From: DATATJ01 sp963789075 | GTDB lineage: Bacteria; Acidobacteriota; Vicinamibacteria; Vicinamibacterales; CAVVIG01 | Assembly: GCA_963789075.1 (NCBI GenBank) | Contig: CAWBJQ010000005.1 | Span: 62,001-126,000, forward strand | Direction of reading: 5' to 3' | Length of the DNA: 64,000 bases | Shown here: in pieces, positions 47,639 through 56,356 of the stretch | Layout: each line of letters begins with the position of its first letter | Numbering within the stretch: position 1 is the first letter of the stretch | Program-made: the position numbers and the translations under genes | The notes under the pieces: model-generated | Seen by the model: the letters and a program-made list of their open reading frames with translations, nothing else | Databases searched by the model: none | What the model was told of the DNA's origin: nothing

Positions 47639-48544
47639 ATGTTGAACGACGCCCATTGTCATTTCTTCTCGACGCGATTTTTCGCGGCCCTCGGGCGCGG
47701 GCTGTCGAACGCGGACGGGCCATCGGCTGCGCCGCACGAGATCGCCTTGGCGCGTCTCGAATGGGAAGCGCCAGGATCGCCCGACGCGCTCGCGGATCGG
47801 TGGGTCTCTGAGTTCGATCGCGCCGGGGTGGCGCGCGCGGCGCTCATCGCGAGCGTCCCCGGCGATGCGGAATCGATCGTCACCGCGGTGCGGCGTCACC
47901 CCACGCGATTCGTCGGATTCTTCATGGTCGATCCGACGCAGCCGGGCGCGGCCGAGCAGGCCGGGCGCGCGGTCGCCGACGGATTGCGCGGCATCTGCCT
48001 GTTTCCGGCGATGCACCGCTATCCGATTCACGACGCGCGGGCGAAGCCGATGTTCGACATCGCCGCTGCTCATCCCGGGACGGCCGTGTTCGTACATTGC
48101 GGTGTCCTGTCAGTTGGCGTCCGCCGCAAGCTGGGCCTGCCGAGCCTGTTCGACATGCGCTTCAGCAACCCGCTCGATCTCCACGCAACCGCGCTGGCCT
48201 ACCAGGAAGTGCCGATGATCATCCCGCACTTCGGCGCCGGCCTCTTTCGCGAGGCTCTGATGCTGGCGGATCTCTGCCCCAACGTGCTGTTCGACACCTC
48301 GAGCTCGAACAGCTGGATGAAATATCAGACAGGCAGCCTGACGCTGGCCGGCGTGTTCCGGCAGGCGCTGTCGGTCGTCGGACCGGATCGCCTCTTGTTC
48401 GGCAGCGACTCGTCGTTCTTCCCGCGAGGGTGGGTCAGAGAGGTCTACACGAACCAATCCGGCGCGCTCGAGGAGATCAATGCGACGGAGGAGGTGCGGG
48501 AGAAGGTGTTCGGGGGGAACTTCGAGCGCCTGTTTCCCGTTTAG
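47639..48544 (+). CDS. Amidohydrolase family protein (amidohydrolase_2-like)
   Basis: The frame from ATG 47639 gives 301 residues of a metal-dependent TIM-barrel hydrolase: NDAHCHFFSTRFF near the start supplies the HxH metal ligands, FVGFFMVDP, HRYPIHD, VFVHCGV, IIPHFGAG, and the C-terminal Asp in LLFGSDSSFFPRG. These proteins decarboxylate or hydrolyse cyclic or aromatic acids; the substrate is unknown. A GTG at 47609 would add ten residues in the tail of the repeat, so the ATG is preferred. It follows the dehydrogenase at 46419 after a repeat and ends at 48544, just before another repeat. Confidence 0.75.
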   Translation: MLNDAHCHFFSTRFFAALGRGLSNADGPSAAPHEIALARLEWEAPGSPDALADRWVSEFDRAGVARAALIASVPGDAESIVTAVRRHPTRFVGFFMVDPTQPGAAEQAGRAVADGLRGICLFPAMHRYPIHDARAKPMFDIAAAHPGTAVFVHCGVLSVGVRRKLGLPSLFDMRFSNPLDLHATALAYQEVPMIIPHFGAGLFREALMLADLCPNVLFDTSSSNSWMKYQTGSLTLAGVFRQALSVVGPDRLLFGSDSSFFPRGWVREVYTNQSGALEEINATEEVREKVFGGNFERLFPV

Positions 48545-48545
48545 G

Positions 48546-48640
48546 CACCACGGAGGACACGGGGGACACGGAGTTTAGGCCCTACAAGATTTTGCCTCCG
48601 TGTCCTCCATGACCTCTGTGGTGAAGAACTTCACCACGAG
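48546..48640. repeat. Palindromic CACGGAG-type repeat (locus 10)
   Basis: CACCACGGAGGACACGGGGG on the left and GCCTCCGTGTCCTCCATGAC with CTCTGTGGTGAAG on the right, followed by a further CACCACGAGG. It separates the amidohydrolase from the next gene. Confidence 0.75.
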
Positions 48641-48714
48641 GCGCCCGTTGGGAGCTGGATTCTGTCTTGACCTTCTTCCCCCCAGGAGAGGAGGATCATC
48701 CGCTGTTGTCTGCC

Positions 48715-49596
48715 ATGCGCGCCGATCTCCGCGTCCTGATTGTCTTCGTTGCAGCGGCTGCCGCCGCGCTCTCGGCGCAGGCGGTCAACGTCGACGATGT
48801 GGTGGAACGCGCGGGCGAGTACGTGGTGCGCTACCAGCATGAGTTCGCCGGGGTCGTCGCGCAGGAGACGTACGAGCAGGACGCGCGCCCGCCTGCCCGC
48901 TTCGATCGAAACGGATCGCTCAAAGCGGGAGCCGAACAGCACCGCGAGCTGAAGTCGGATCTGCTGCTGGTCCGACCGCAGGGCGGCGACCAGTGGATCC
49001 AGTTCCGCGATGTGTTCGAAGTCGACGGCCGCGCGGTGCGCGATCGAACGGATCGGCTCGCGAAGTTGTTTCTGCAGCCGTCGATGTCCACGGCGAAGCA
49101 GGCCGAGAAGATCTCGGCGGAGAGCGCGCGATATAACGTCGGCGCGGTGACTCGCAACATCAACGTGCCGGTCCTCGCGTTGCGGGTGCTGATGCCGGAG
49201 AATCAGCACCGGTTTCTGTTCAATCACGTGGACTCGGCAGACACGACGCGCACCGACGGCGCCTGGGCCATCGATTATCGCGAAGTCGAGCAAGGCACGG
49301 TGATTCGGACGAGTGGAGGACAGGATTTGCCCGTGAACGGCCGTCTGTGGGTGGAACCGATCACGGGACGCGTGCTCGGTACGACGATGCTGGCGGAAGA
49401 TCGCAATGTCAGCGCCGCCATCGAGGTGACCTATCAACTGGAGCCGGCGCTCCAGCTGCTCGTCCCGCAGGAGATGCGCGAATCGTATGAGCAGCGCGCC
49501 GATGGCTCGACCGTCACGGGCGTCGCGACGTACGCGAACTTCCGACAATTCCAGGTGAAGGTCGACGAGAAGATCGCCCCGATCAAACAACCGTAG
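48715..49596 (+). CDS. Secreted conserved hypothetical protein, 293 residues
   Basis: A signal peptide (LIVFVAAAAAALSAQA) is followed by a domain I recognise as common in Acidobacteriota but without a name: VRYQHEFAGVVAQETYEQDA, ELKSDLLLVRPQGGDQWIQF then RDVFEVDGRAVRDR, ARYNVGAVTRNINVPVLALR, and a C-terminal beta segment (PVNGRLWVEPITGRVLGTTM, AIEVTYQLEP). It looks like a periplasmic or outer-membrane-associated beta-rich protein. An upstream TTG (48667) is rejected because the signal peptide begins at ATG 48715. The Ku gene follows after a hairpin. Confidence 0.6.
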   Translation: MRADLRVLIVFVAAAAAALSAQAVNVDDVVERAGEYVVRYQHEFAGVVAQETYEQDARPPARFDRNGSLKAGAEQHRELKSDLLLVRPQGGDQWIQFRDVFEVDGRAVRDRTDRLAKLFLQPSMSTAKQAEKISAESARYNVGAVTRNINVPVLALRVLMPENQHRFLFNHVDSADTTRTDGAWAIDYREVEQGTVIRTSGGQDLPVNGRLWVEPITGRVLGTTMLAEDRNVSAAIEVTYQLEPALQLLVPQEMRESYEQRADGSTVTGVATYANFRQFQVKVDEKIAPIKQP

Positions 49597-49597
49597 C

Positions 49598-49648
49598 GGC
49601 AGACTGGTCTGTCCGCCAACGTAGGCGGGCCGACGTATCTGCCGGAGG
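49598..49648. promoter_or_regulatory. Nested hairpin abutting the ribosome-binding site of ku
   Basis: GGCAGA (49598-49603) pairs with TCTGCC (49638-49643) and an inner CCGCC pairs with GGCGG around AACGTA. The GGAGG ribosome-binding site (49644-49648) starts right at the base of the stem, 6 nt before ATG 49655. The element belongs to the hairpin repeats of this window but could influence ku translation. Confidence 0.4.
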
Positions 49649-49654
49649 ATCAAT

Positions 49655-50491
49655 ATGGCCGCGCGACCGACGTGGAAAGGCTATCTGAAGATCAGCCTCG
49701 TCAACATTCCGGTGAAGGTCTACCCCGCCACCGATTCCGGCGCGACGCTCAGCTTCAACCAGCTGCACGCCGAGTGTCAGACCCGGATTCAACAGAAGCG
49801 CTGGTGCCCGCAGTGCCAACGCGAAGTCCCCAACACCGATATCGTCAAAGGCTTCGAGTTCGAGAAGGGTCGCTACGTCGTCGTCGGCGACGAGGAGATC
49901 GACAAGGTGCGTGTCGATTCGACGCGCGTGATCAACCTCGAGCAGTTCACCGACGATACGGCGATCGACCCGATTTACCTCGAGCGGCCGTACTATCTTG
50001 CGCCGGACGGTCCGGTGGCGAAGGAGGCGTTCGCCGTCATCCGGGAAGGGATGAAGGGCAAGGCCGGCATCGGCAAAGTGGCGCTCTACGGCCGCGAGTA
50101 TCTCGTGAAAGTGCAGCCTCGAGAACGAGGGCTTGTGATGTACACGCTGCGGCACGCCAGCGAAATCCGCAGCATGGACGCCATCGACGAGCTGTCGGAC
50201 ATGCCTGAAACGGTGAAGCCGTCCGAGGTGAAGCTCGCGCAGCAGGTGATCGGCACGTTCGAAGGCGAGATCGACTTTGCCTCCTACCGCGACGAATATC
50301 AGCAGGGGCTGCGCGAGATCATCGACGCGAAGATCGAGGGCCGCGAGATCGTGATGCAGGAAGAAGCCGCGCCGCCGAAGGTCGTGAACCTGATGGACGC
50401 GCTGCGCAAGAGTCTTGATTCGATCAAAAAGAAGCCGACGCCCGCTCCGGCGCGCCTGCCGGCCGCACAGAAGAAAAGGGCGCGCGCTTAG
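49655..50491 (+). CDS. ku: Bacterial Ku protein (non-homologous end joining)
   Basis: The 278-residue protein is a one-domain prokaryotic Ku: WKGYLKISLVNIPVKVYPAT at residues 7-26, RWCPQCQREV with paired Cys, VKGFEFEKGRYVVVGDEEID, the AIDPIYLERPYYLAPDGPVA block, YGREYLVKVQPRERGLVMYT and a helical end before a Lys/Ala/Pro-rich tail (KKKPTPAPARLPAAQKKRAR). Ku encircles DNA ends and recruits the ligase LigD. No ligD, primase or end-joining ligase is in the window, so the partner must lie elsewhere. The S9 peptidase gene follows after 35 nt. GGAGG sits 6 nt before ATG 49655. Confidence 0.92.
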   Translation: MAARPTWKGYLKISLVNIPVKVYPATDSGATLSFNQLHAECQTRIQQKRWCPQCQREVPNTDIVKGFEFEKGRYVVVGDEEIDKVRVDSTRVINLEQFTDDTAIDPIYLERPYYLAPDGPVAKEAFAVIREGMKGKAGIGKVALYGREYLVKVQPRERGLVMYTLRHASEIRSMDAIDELSDMPETVKPSEVKLAQQVIGTFEGEIDFASYRDEYQQGLREIIDAKIEGREIVMQEEAAPPKVVNLMDALRKSLDSIKKKPTPAPARLPAAQKKRARA

Positions 50492-50526
50492 CGGCCAGAA
50501 GCAGGGATCAGGGATCAAGGAACGGT

Positions 50527-52596
50527 ATGAAAAACGTGTTCCGACTATTCGTGTTTGCTTTGCTGTTCGCGGCGGCACCCGTGTTGGCACAGACGCGCGG
50601 CGTCACCGCTGAGGATTACTTCGCTTTCGAGACGCTTGGCGATCCGCATTTCTCACCGGATGGCGCGACGATCGCATTCACGGTGACCACGGTGGATCAG
50701 AGGCAGAACCGTCGATACACGACCATCTGGACGGTGCCGTCGAACGGATCCGCCAGCGCGGTCAAGATTACGACGTCGCCGCAATCGTCGACGAGCCCGC
50801 GCTGGAGCCCCGATGGCTCCTCGATTGCGTTTCTGTCGGCGCGTCCCGTCGCGGGTGAAGCCGCTGAGTCGGGCACCCCGCGCAGTCAGATCTGGCTGCT
50901 GCCGCTCGCCGGCGGCGAGCCGCACCGCGTCACGAATCTGCTGAACGGCGTCTCGAGCTTTCAATGGGCGCCCGACGGCACGCGGATCGTATGCATCAGC
51001 CGCAGCGGACCGAACGACACGGCGAAGTCGCCGAGCGACGTCCGCCACTACACGCACGCGAACTACAAGTTCAACGACAGCGGCTGGTTCGACGACAAGC
51101 GGACGCATCTCTGGGTCGTGGACGTGGCGTCAGGACAGGCGAAGCCGATCACGTCTGGCAACGCCTGGAACGACACCGATCCGCAGTGGTCGCCCGACGG
51201 CGCACACATTGCCTTCGTGTCGGACCGAACCGGGAAGGCCTTCGACGAAGGCCGCAACACCGACATCTGGGTAGTCGACGCGAACGGCGGATCGCTGACC
51301 AAAGTCGCCGATCGCGCGGAGCCCGACAACTCCCCGCGTTGGTCGCCGGATGGCCGGACGATCGCGTTCGTCAGCGCCAACGAAGAACGTGCGCATCCGA
51401 AAGTCTGGCTCGTCGCGGCGAGCGGCGGCATGCCACGCCTCGCCGCGGATGGCCTCGATCTGATTCCGTCCGGGCTGCGCTGGGCCGAAGGCGGACGCGC
51501 GCTCTATTTCGAGACTGGCGTCAAAGGCACGAGCCAGCTCTATCGCATCGATCTCGCCGCGAAGCGCGCCGCGCCGGTGACGTCCGGCGAGCGGACGCTT
51601 CACCTGGTCGACATCAACGAGAAGACGGGCCGTATGGCGTACGGCGTCGACGATCCGACGCATTTGGATGATCTGTACGTCGCCGACCTCAAAGGGCAGA
51701 ACGAGCGGCAGCTCACGCATCTGAACGCGGCACTGTGGAAGCAGCTGCAGCTCGTGGCTGTCGAGCGCGTGCCGTTCAAAGGCGCGGACGGCTGGGACGT
51801 GGACGGCTTTCTGATGAAACCGGTCGGCTTCGATCCGTCGAAGAAGTACCCGCTGATCCTCACGATTCACGGCGGACCCGCGGGCATGAATGGCTTCGAC
51901 TGGTATCACGAGTTCCAGGTGTACGCGTCCCACGGCTGGGCGGTGTTCTTCACGAACCCGCGCGGCTCCACCGGCTACGGCGAGAAATTCGAGCGCGGCG
52001 TCCAGATGGAATGGGGCGGCAAGGCATACGTCGACATCATGAACGGCGTCGACGCGGTCCTCGCCCGGAATCCGTGGATCGATTCCAGCCGCCTCGGCGT
52101 CACCGGGGGCAGTTACGGCGGGTTCATGACGAACTGGATCGTCAGCCACACGACCCGATTCAAAGCGGCGGTGACGCTTCGCAGCATCTCGAACTTCGTC
52201 AGCGACGATGGAACGCGCGACGGCATGTATGGGCACGCTGCCGATTTCGGCGGCGACATCTTCGAGGCGTTCGACAACTACTGGAACGAGTCGCCGCTGA
52301 AGTACGTGAAGAACGTGAAGACGCCGACGCTGGTGCTGCACTCGGACAACGACTTCCGTGTCCCGATCGAGCAGGGCGAGCAGTGGTTCCGCGCGCTGCA
52401 GCACTTCGGCGTGCCCAGCGAGATCGTGTTCTTCCCTCGCGAGAATCACAACCTGACGCGCACCGGCGAACCGAAGCACCTCGTCGAGAGCATCAACTGG
52501 CAAGTGTACTGGTTCGATCGGTACCTGAACGGCAACGCGAACGCCGTTCCGCCGGACGCGCCGCTGCCGGCGACGCGGCCGAGCAGCCAGCCGTAA
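50527..52596 (+). CDS. S9 family prolyl-oligopeptidase-type serine peptidase, 689 residues
   Basis: A signal peptide (LFVFALLFAAAPVLAQ) is followed by a seven-blade beta-propeller (repeated SPDG...IAF blocks such as HFSPDGATIAF, RWSPDGSSIAF, QWSPDGAHIAFVSD) and an alpha/beta-hydrolase domain. The triad is Ser529 in GGSYGGF, Asp609 in HSDNDFRVP and His641 in ENHNLTR. These enzymes cleave short peptides, often after Pro or Ala, in the periplasm or outside. Length and layout match acylaminoacyl-peptidase-like S9C members. It is intact. It may share a transcript with ku, but a role in end joining is not implied. Confidence 0.9.
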   Translation: MKNVFRLFVFALLFAAAPVLAQTRGVTAEDYFAFETLGDPHFSPDGATIAFTVTTVDQRQNRRYTTIWTVPSNGSASAVKITTSPQSSTSPRWSPDGSSIAFLSARPVAGEAAESGTPRSQIWLLPLAGGEPHRVTNLLNGVSSFQWAPDGTRIVCISRSGPNDTAKSPSDVRHYTHANYKFNDSGWFDDKRTHLWVVDVASGQAKPITSGNAWNDTDPQWSPDGAHIAFVSDRTGKAFDEGRNTDIWVVDANGGSLTKVADRAEPDNSPRWSPDGRTIAFVSANEERAHPKVWLVAASGGMPRLAADGLDLIPSGLRWAEGGRALYFETGVKGTSQLYRIDLAAKRAAPVTSGERTLHLVDINEKTGRMAYGVDDPTHLDDLYVADLKGQNERQLTHLNAALWKQLQLVAVERVPFKGADGWDVDGFLMKPVGFDPSKKYPLILTIHGGPAGMNGFDWYHEFQVYASHGWAVFFTNPRGSTGYGEKFERGVQMEWGGKAYVDIMNGVDAVLARNPWIDSSRLGVTGGSYGGFMTNWIVSHTTRFKAAVTLRSISNFVSDDGTRDGMYGHAADFGGDIFEAFDNYWNESPLKYVKNVKTPTLVLHSDNDFRVPIEQGEQWFRALQHFGVPSEIVFFPRENHNLTRTGEPKHLVESINWQVYWFDRYLNGNANAVPPDAPLPATRPSSQP

Positions 52597-52599
52597 GCC

Positions 52600-52707
52600 C
52601 TCATCACGGAGATACGGAGAACACGTCCTTCGACAGGCTCAGGACGAGCGGGTAATCGCTCATGGTGAGCTTGTCGAACCACGTGCTCTTCGTGCCTTCG
52701 TGAAAAA
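52600..52707. repeat. Palindromic repeat with nested inner palindrome, inverted (locus 11)
   Basis: Outer arms CATCACGGAGATACGGAGAA and CTTCGTGCCTTCGTG; the inner pair appears in the opposite order to loci 7 and 9 (CCTTCGACAGGCTCAGGACG first, then CTCATGGTGAGCTTGTCGAA). It lies between convergent genes. Confidence 0.75.
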
Positions 52708-52727
52708 GCAGCTGCATCGATGTTCGT

Positions 52728-54211
52728 TCACGCGCGCGCGAAGTCGATGAAGCCCTTCTCCACGTCGGCGCGAACGAGCGTCACCGCGAGCCGATCGCCG
52801 ACGTCGAGCCCCTGCTCGCCCCGCACGAGCTTGCCTTCGATCGGCGGCGTCGTCGTACGCACGAACGTGCCTTTCGGCGACGCGCCGGTCACGATCGCAT
52901 CGAACCGCTGACCGATCCGCGACGCCACGACGAGCGCGGCGGCCGATTTCCTGACCTGCCGCTCGACCTTGTTCGCCGCGTCTTCCTGCTGCGTGCAGTG
53001 CGTCGGCCAGACGTCCGAGCTCCGCCAGGGCGTACGGCACCGGATGGCCGGCAAGCGCCGCCTTCACCAGGCGCTGCGTCAGCAGATCGGGATAACGGCG
53101 GTTCGGCGCCGTCGAGTGCGTGTAGTCCTTGACGGCCAACCCGAAATGCCCGGGCGACTCGCCCCCGGGCGCCTCGACGCAATATTCGCCGGGGCCGAGC
53201 ATCTTGATCACGGCCAGCGACAGGTCCGGAAACCGATCGGGATCTGCCGCCCGCCGCTTCGTCAGAAACGCCTCGAGCGCCTGCGAGTCGGGCGACGACG
53301 GCAGCTGATCGCCGGTCTGCTTCGCCAGGTCCACGATTCGATCCCACCGCTCGGGCGCCTTCACGACGCGGCGGATCGACGGGAAGCCGCGCGACGCCAG
53401 GAAGCGTGCACCGGCACCGTTGGCCGCAATCATCAGGTTTTCGATGAGCGACTTCGCGCGGTTCGGCGTGTCGTGCTCCAGGCCGGTCACCGCGTCGCCG
53501 TCGAACGTCGGCCGCAGCTCGATCGTCTCGAAGTCGAGCGCGCCGTGCTCGTGGCGCAGCGCGGACAGCGCCTGCGCCACCTGATCCTGCAATACGAGCT
53601 GCGCGTCCATCCCGGCCACCGCCGCGGCGGCGGCCGGCAGCGGCCCGCGCTGCTCCAGCCAGGCGCCCACGCTGTTGTAGGCAAGCTTGGCCTTGTTGCG
53701 CACCCGGCCGCCATACAGATCAGACGTCGTCACGGTCCCGTCCTTCGCGACGACGATCTCGATCACGATCGCCAGGCGATCCTCGCCGGCGATCAGCGAC
53801 GTGAGATCCGTCGAGAGCTTCTCCGGCAGCATCGGAAAAATCACGGCTGCCGTGTACACGGACGTCGTGTTCACCGCGGCGTGGCGGTCGATCGCCGACG
53901 CTTTCGGCACAGCGGCGTCGACGTCTGCGATGGCGACGAGCACTTTCACGTCGCCGTTCGGCAGCGACTCGGCCACCGACAGTTGATCGAGATCCCGCGA
54001 ATCGTCGTTGTCGATCGAGCACCACAACAGCGCGCGCAGATCGCGCAGCGGCTCTTCGGTCGTCGTCGGAGCATGCCTGGAGAGCGGCCGTCTGCGCCAG
54101 CGCGTCCTGCGGAAAGTCGGGATCGAGTCCACGCGCGTGCATCGCGTTGACGGCAATCGCACGCAGCTGCGCGCGGTTCGACAACTGAGTCATCGGGCTC
54201 CCTGGGTTCAT
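52728..54211 (-). CDS. RNB-domain exoribonuclease; two frameshifts
   Basis: Reassembled to 493 residues. The RNB catalytic domain carries the acidic site in LWCSIDNDDSRDLDQLSVAE (D-x5-D-x-D, with Gln replacing the last Asp, as usual in this short subfamily), LPEKLSTDLTSL, the NRAKSLIENLMIAANGAGAR block and YTHSTAPNRRYPDLLTQRLV; a C-terminal S1-like OB region (FDAIVTGASPKGTFVR) follows. It would degrade RNA 3-prime to 5-prime. The events are +1 at about 54076 (CAG-G-CAT) and 53001 (GAC-G-CAC). The ATG (54211) overlaps the stop of the DAO gene by four bases, so translation is coupled. Confidence 0.8.
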
Positions 54212-55512
54212 GTCAACAGGTCCTTTGCTTTGAAATAGGCGCCGACGATCGGCAGAAACCACGGCGTGCCGTGATAGAGCGGGATCGGCGCGAAGCCATC
54301 GTCGAACAGCGGATGCTCGATCGGCTCGCCGGCGATGCGGCGGCCGATCAGCCCGCCGAGGTGCGTCGCCAGCGCGATGCCGTGGCCCGCGTAGCCGCCC
54401 GCATAGTACGCGCTCCCTAACCGCCCCGCGCGCGGCATCTCGTCGCGCGTGAACGCCGCGTGACCGCCCCACGCATATTCGATGGCGACGTCCGCGAGAT
54501 CCGGAAACACCGTCCGCAGGCCGTCGCGCAGAATTCGCGCCGCCCGCCGGCTCGAATCGCCGGTTGGCTGTGAAAATTCCGCGCGGCCGCCGAACAGCAG
54601 ACGATGATCAGCCGTGACGCGGAAATAGTACAGAAAATACTTCGTATCGAACGCCATCCGTCCCTTCGGCAGGATGCCAGCCGCGACGTCCGGCGGCAGC
54701 GGCTCGGTGGCGATGATGTAGCTGCCGATCGGCACGAAACGACGCCGCAGGGCAGGAAACGGAGCGCCCGTGTAGCCGTTGGTCGCGATCAGCAGATCGC
54801 CGGCCTCGACGACGCCACCGCTCGTGGTGATCGTCCACCGCGATCCCTGGCGCACGACACCCTCGACCGCGGTGTGAGCCAAGACCGCCGCGCCGGCACG
54901 GCACGCGGCGTCGGCAAGGCCCAGCACGTAGCGCGCGGGATTGATCGCGAGGCTGTGCTCGTCCACGAGGACGCCGTGATACGCCTCGCTGCCGATCTCC
55001 ACTCGCTGTTCCGTGCGAGGAACGATCTCGACGCGATGATCGAACGTGCGCGCCAGCAGCGCCTGCTCGTCCTGAAAGGCCGCGAAGTGCGACGGCTTCC
55101 ACGCCGCAACCAGGTGGCCTGATCGATGAAGATCGCAGTCGATGCGCTCGTCCGCGACGATCCGTTCGAGGACCGACATCGACTCTTTCGCGGCCTCGAA
55201 CAGCGCGCGCGCTTTCGTCTCGCCGTATCGCGACACCAGCGTCGCCGCGTCGAGCCGAAGTCCGGTCAGCACCTGCCCGCCGTTCCGCGAGCTCGCGCCC
55301 CACCCCACGTCCTCGCGCTCGAAGACGATGACCGAGGCGCCCGCTTTCGCGAGCTGCCGCGCGGCTGCAAGGCCGGTGTATCCGGCGCCGATGATGGCCA
55401 CGTCCGCACGGGGAGGCAGTGGGGGACGGGATTCGGGATTGGGGATTCGGGATTCGAGTCGGGATTCGACGAAACCAGGAACGGTATCCCACCAATAGGG
55501 ATATTCCTTCAC
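54208..55512 (-). CDS. DAO-family FAD oxidoreductase (gamma-glutamylputrescine oxidase-like), 434 residues
   Basis: After YPYWWDTVPGF the chain has a Rossmann motif DVAIIGAGYTGLAAARQL (residues 38-55), FEREDVGWGASSRNGGQV with the flavin-linked SRNGGQ, INPARYVLGLADAA, GDLLIATNGYTG and the C-terminal GGYAGHGIALATHLGG. This pattern is that of PuuB-like amine oxidases acting on gamma-glutamylated or free amines. Between WWDT and the Rossmann fold, residues about 15-29 (ESRLESRIPNPESRP) are encoded by a GGGATT-type tandem array, so the array has entered the coding region. GTG 55512 overlaps the DUF1223 stop by 4 nt, and the stop overlaps the RNB ATG. Confidence 0.8.
   Translation of the reverse strand: MKEYPYWWDTVPGFVESRLESRIPNPESRPPLPPRADVAIIGAGYTGLAAARQLAKAGASVIVFEREDVGWGASSRNGGQVLTGLRLDAATLVSRYGETKARALFEAAKESMSVLERIVADERIDCDLHRSGHLVAAWKPSHFAAFQDEQALLARTFDHRVEIVPRTEQRVEIGSEAYHGVLVDEHSLAINPARYVLGLADAACRAGAAVLAHTAVEGVVRQGSRWTITTSGGVVEAGDLLIATNGYTGAPFPALRRRFVPIGSYIIATEPLPPDVAAGILPKGRMAFDTKYFLYYFRVTADHRLLFGGRAEFSQPTGDSSRRAARILRDGLRTVFPDLADVAIEYAWGGHAAFTRDEMPRAGRLGSAYYAGGYAGHGIALATHLGGLIGRRIAGEPIEHPLFDDGFAPIPLYHGTPWFLPIVGAYFKAKDLLT
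55428..55468. repeat. GGGATT-type array inside the DAO oxidase gene
   Basis: Units GGGATTC and GGGATTG repeat within 55428-55468 and are translated in frame on the minus strand as an Ser/Arg/Pro-rich linker near the N-terminus. It is the same unit as in the intergenic array at 45082. Confidence 0.8.
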
Positions 55513-56285
55513 CGGTGCGCGCTCTGCAGCGGCACAGCGCCGGCGGCGACGATGCGACGGCTACGCGACTCCTGAACGAACGCCACGATCTTCAGATGAT
55601 CGCGCTGCCAGGACGGGTCGATCACAATCTCGCGCTCGAGAGATCCAGCACCGGAGTCGCCCATGGTCTTCAACAGCCGGACGACGGCCGTGTGGGTCAG
55701 GACCCGACCATGGTTCTCGCCGCGACGCACGTCCGAAGTCAATCCGTCTTCGGTCACCGCAAGCACGACCTCTGCGTGGTCGCCGCGGCTTGGCGTGGGC
55801 ACGTTGACCGCGCTCAGCGTCACGCCGACGCGATCGCCACGCGGCTCGAGCGCAATCCGGACCACGCCGTGCGGCGCGGACAGCGTCTCTCCGATCGCGC
55901 GCCTGGCCGAGGCGGCGTCGCTCCCGACCAGCTGTGCGCGGCCGTCCACGACCATCTGCGGCGTGTAGATCGACTCGACGTTCAGGGCTTGCGCGTACAC
56001 TTGCTGTCGATTGGTCAGCGCGGCGGACGAGAATCGATCCTTCCACCCTTGTTGATCCCAGTAATCCACATGCTCGCCGAGCGCGACGATCTGTGCGCCC
56101 GCGATCGGCTGCGTGTCCACGAGCTGACGCAGCAGTGTGTCGGCCGGCGGACAGCTCGAGCAACCCTCGGAAGTGAAGAGCTCCACGACGACGGTCGCCG
56201 GCTCGGCCGCCCGGACGCGCTGGTCGTGCGGGATCGACAGCGTCATCACCAGCGCGAGCAACGTCAGAACGAGATAGGCACGCAC
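55509..56285 (-). CDS. DUF1223 thioredoxin-like exported protein, 258 residues
   Basis: A signal peptide (LVLTLLALVMTLSIPHDQRV) precedes the DUF1223 domain: VVVELFTSEGCSSCPPADTLL with the conserved CxxC pair, ALGEHVDYWDQQGWKDRFSS, YTPQMVVDGRAQLVGSD and a beta-rich C-terminal part (REIVIDPSWQRDHLKIVAFV). The family is secreted or periplasmic with a thioredoxin-like fold; its reaction is unknown. Its TGA overlaps the GTG start of the DAO gene by four bases, so it heads the DUF1223-DAO-RNB operon. No further gene lies directly upstream; the gap to 56357 holds a CTTTAG mini-hairpin. Confidence 0.8.
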   Translation of the reverse strand: MRAYLVLTLLALVMTLSIPHDQRVRAAEPATVVVELFTSEGCSSCPPADTLLRQLVDTQPIAGAQIVALGEHVDYWDQQGWKDRFSSAALTNRQQVYAQALNVESIYTPQMVVDGRAQLVGSDAASARRAIGETLSAPHGVVRIALEPRGDRVGVTLSAVNVPTPSRGDHAEVVLAVTEDGLTSDVRRGENHGRVLTHTAVVRLLKTMGDSGAGSLEREIVIDPSWQRDHLKIVAFVQESRSRRIVAAGAVPLQSAHR

Positions 56286-56311
56286 GCTACGATTATCTCG
56301 TAGTGCAGGAC

Positions 56312-56333
56312 TCGTAGCGCAGGACTTTAGTCC
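56312..56333. repeat. CTTTAG-core mini-hairpin (copy 3)
   Basis: GTAGCGCA followed by GGACTTTAGTCC, a 5-bp stem around TT. A partial GTAGTGCAGGACT precedes it at 56299-56310. It lies between two minus-strand genes. Confidence 0.6.
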
Positions 56334-56356
56334 GGCAAAGTCGGCGGGTCATGGGC

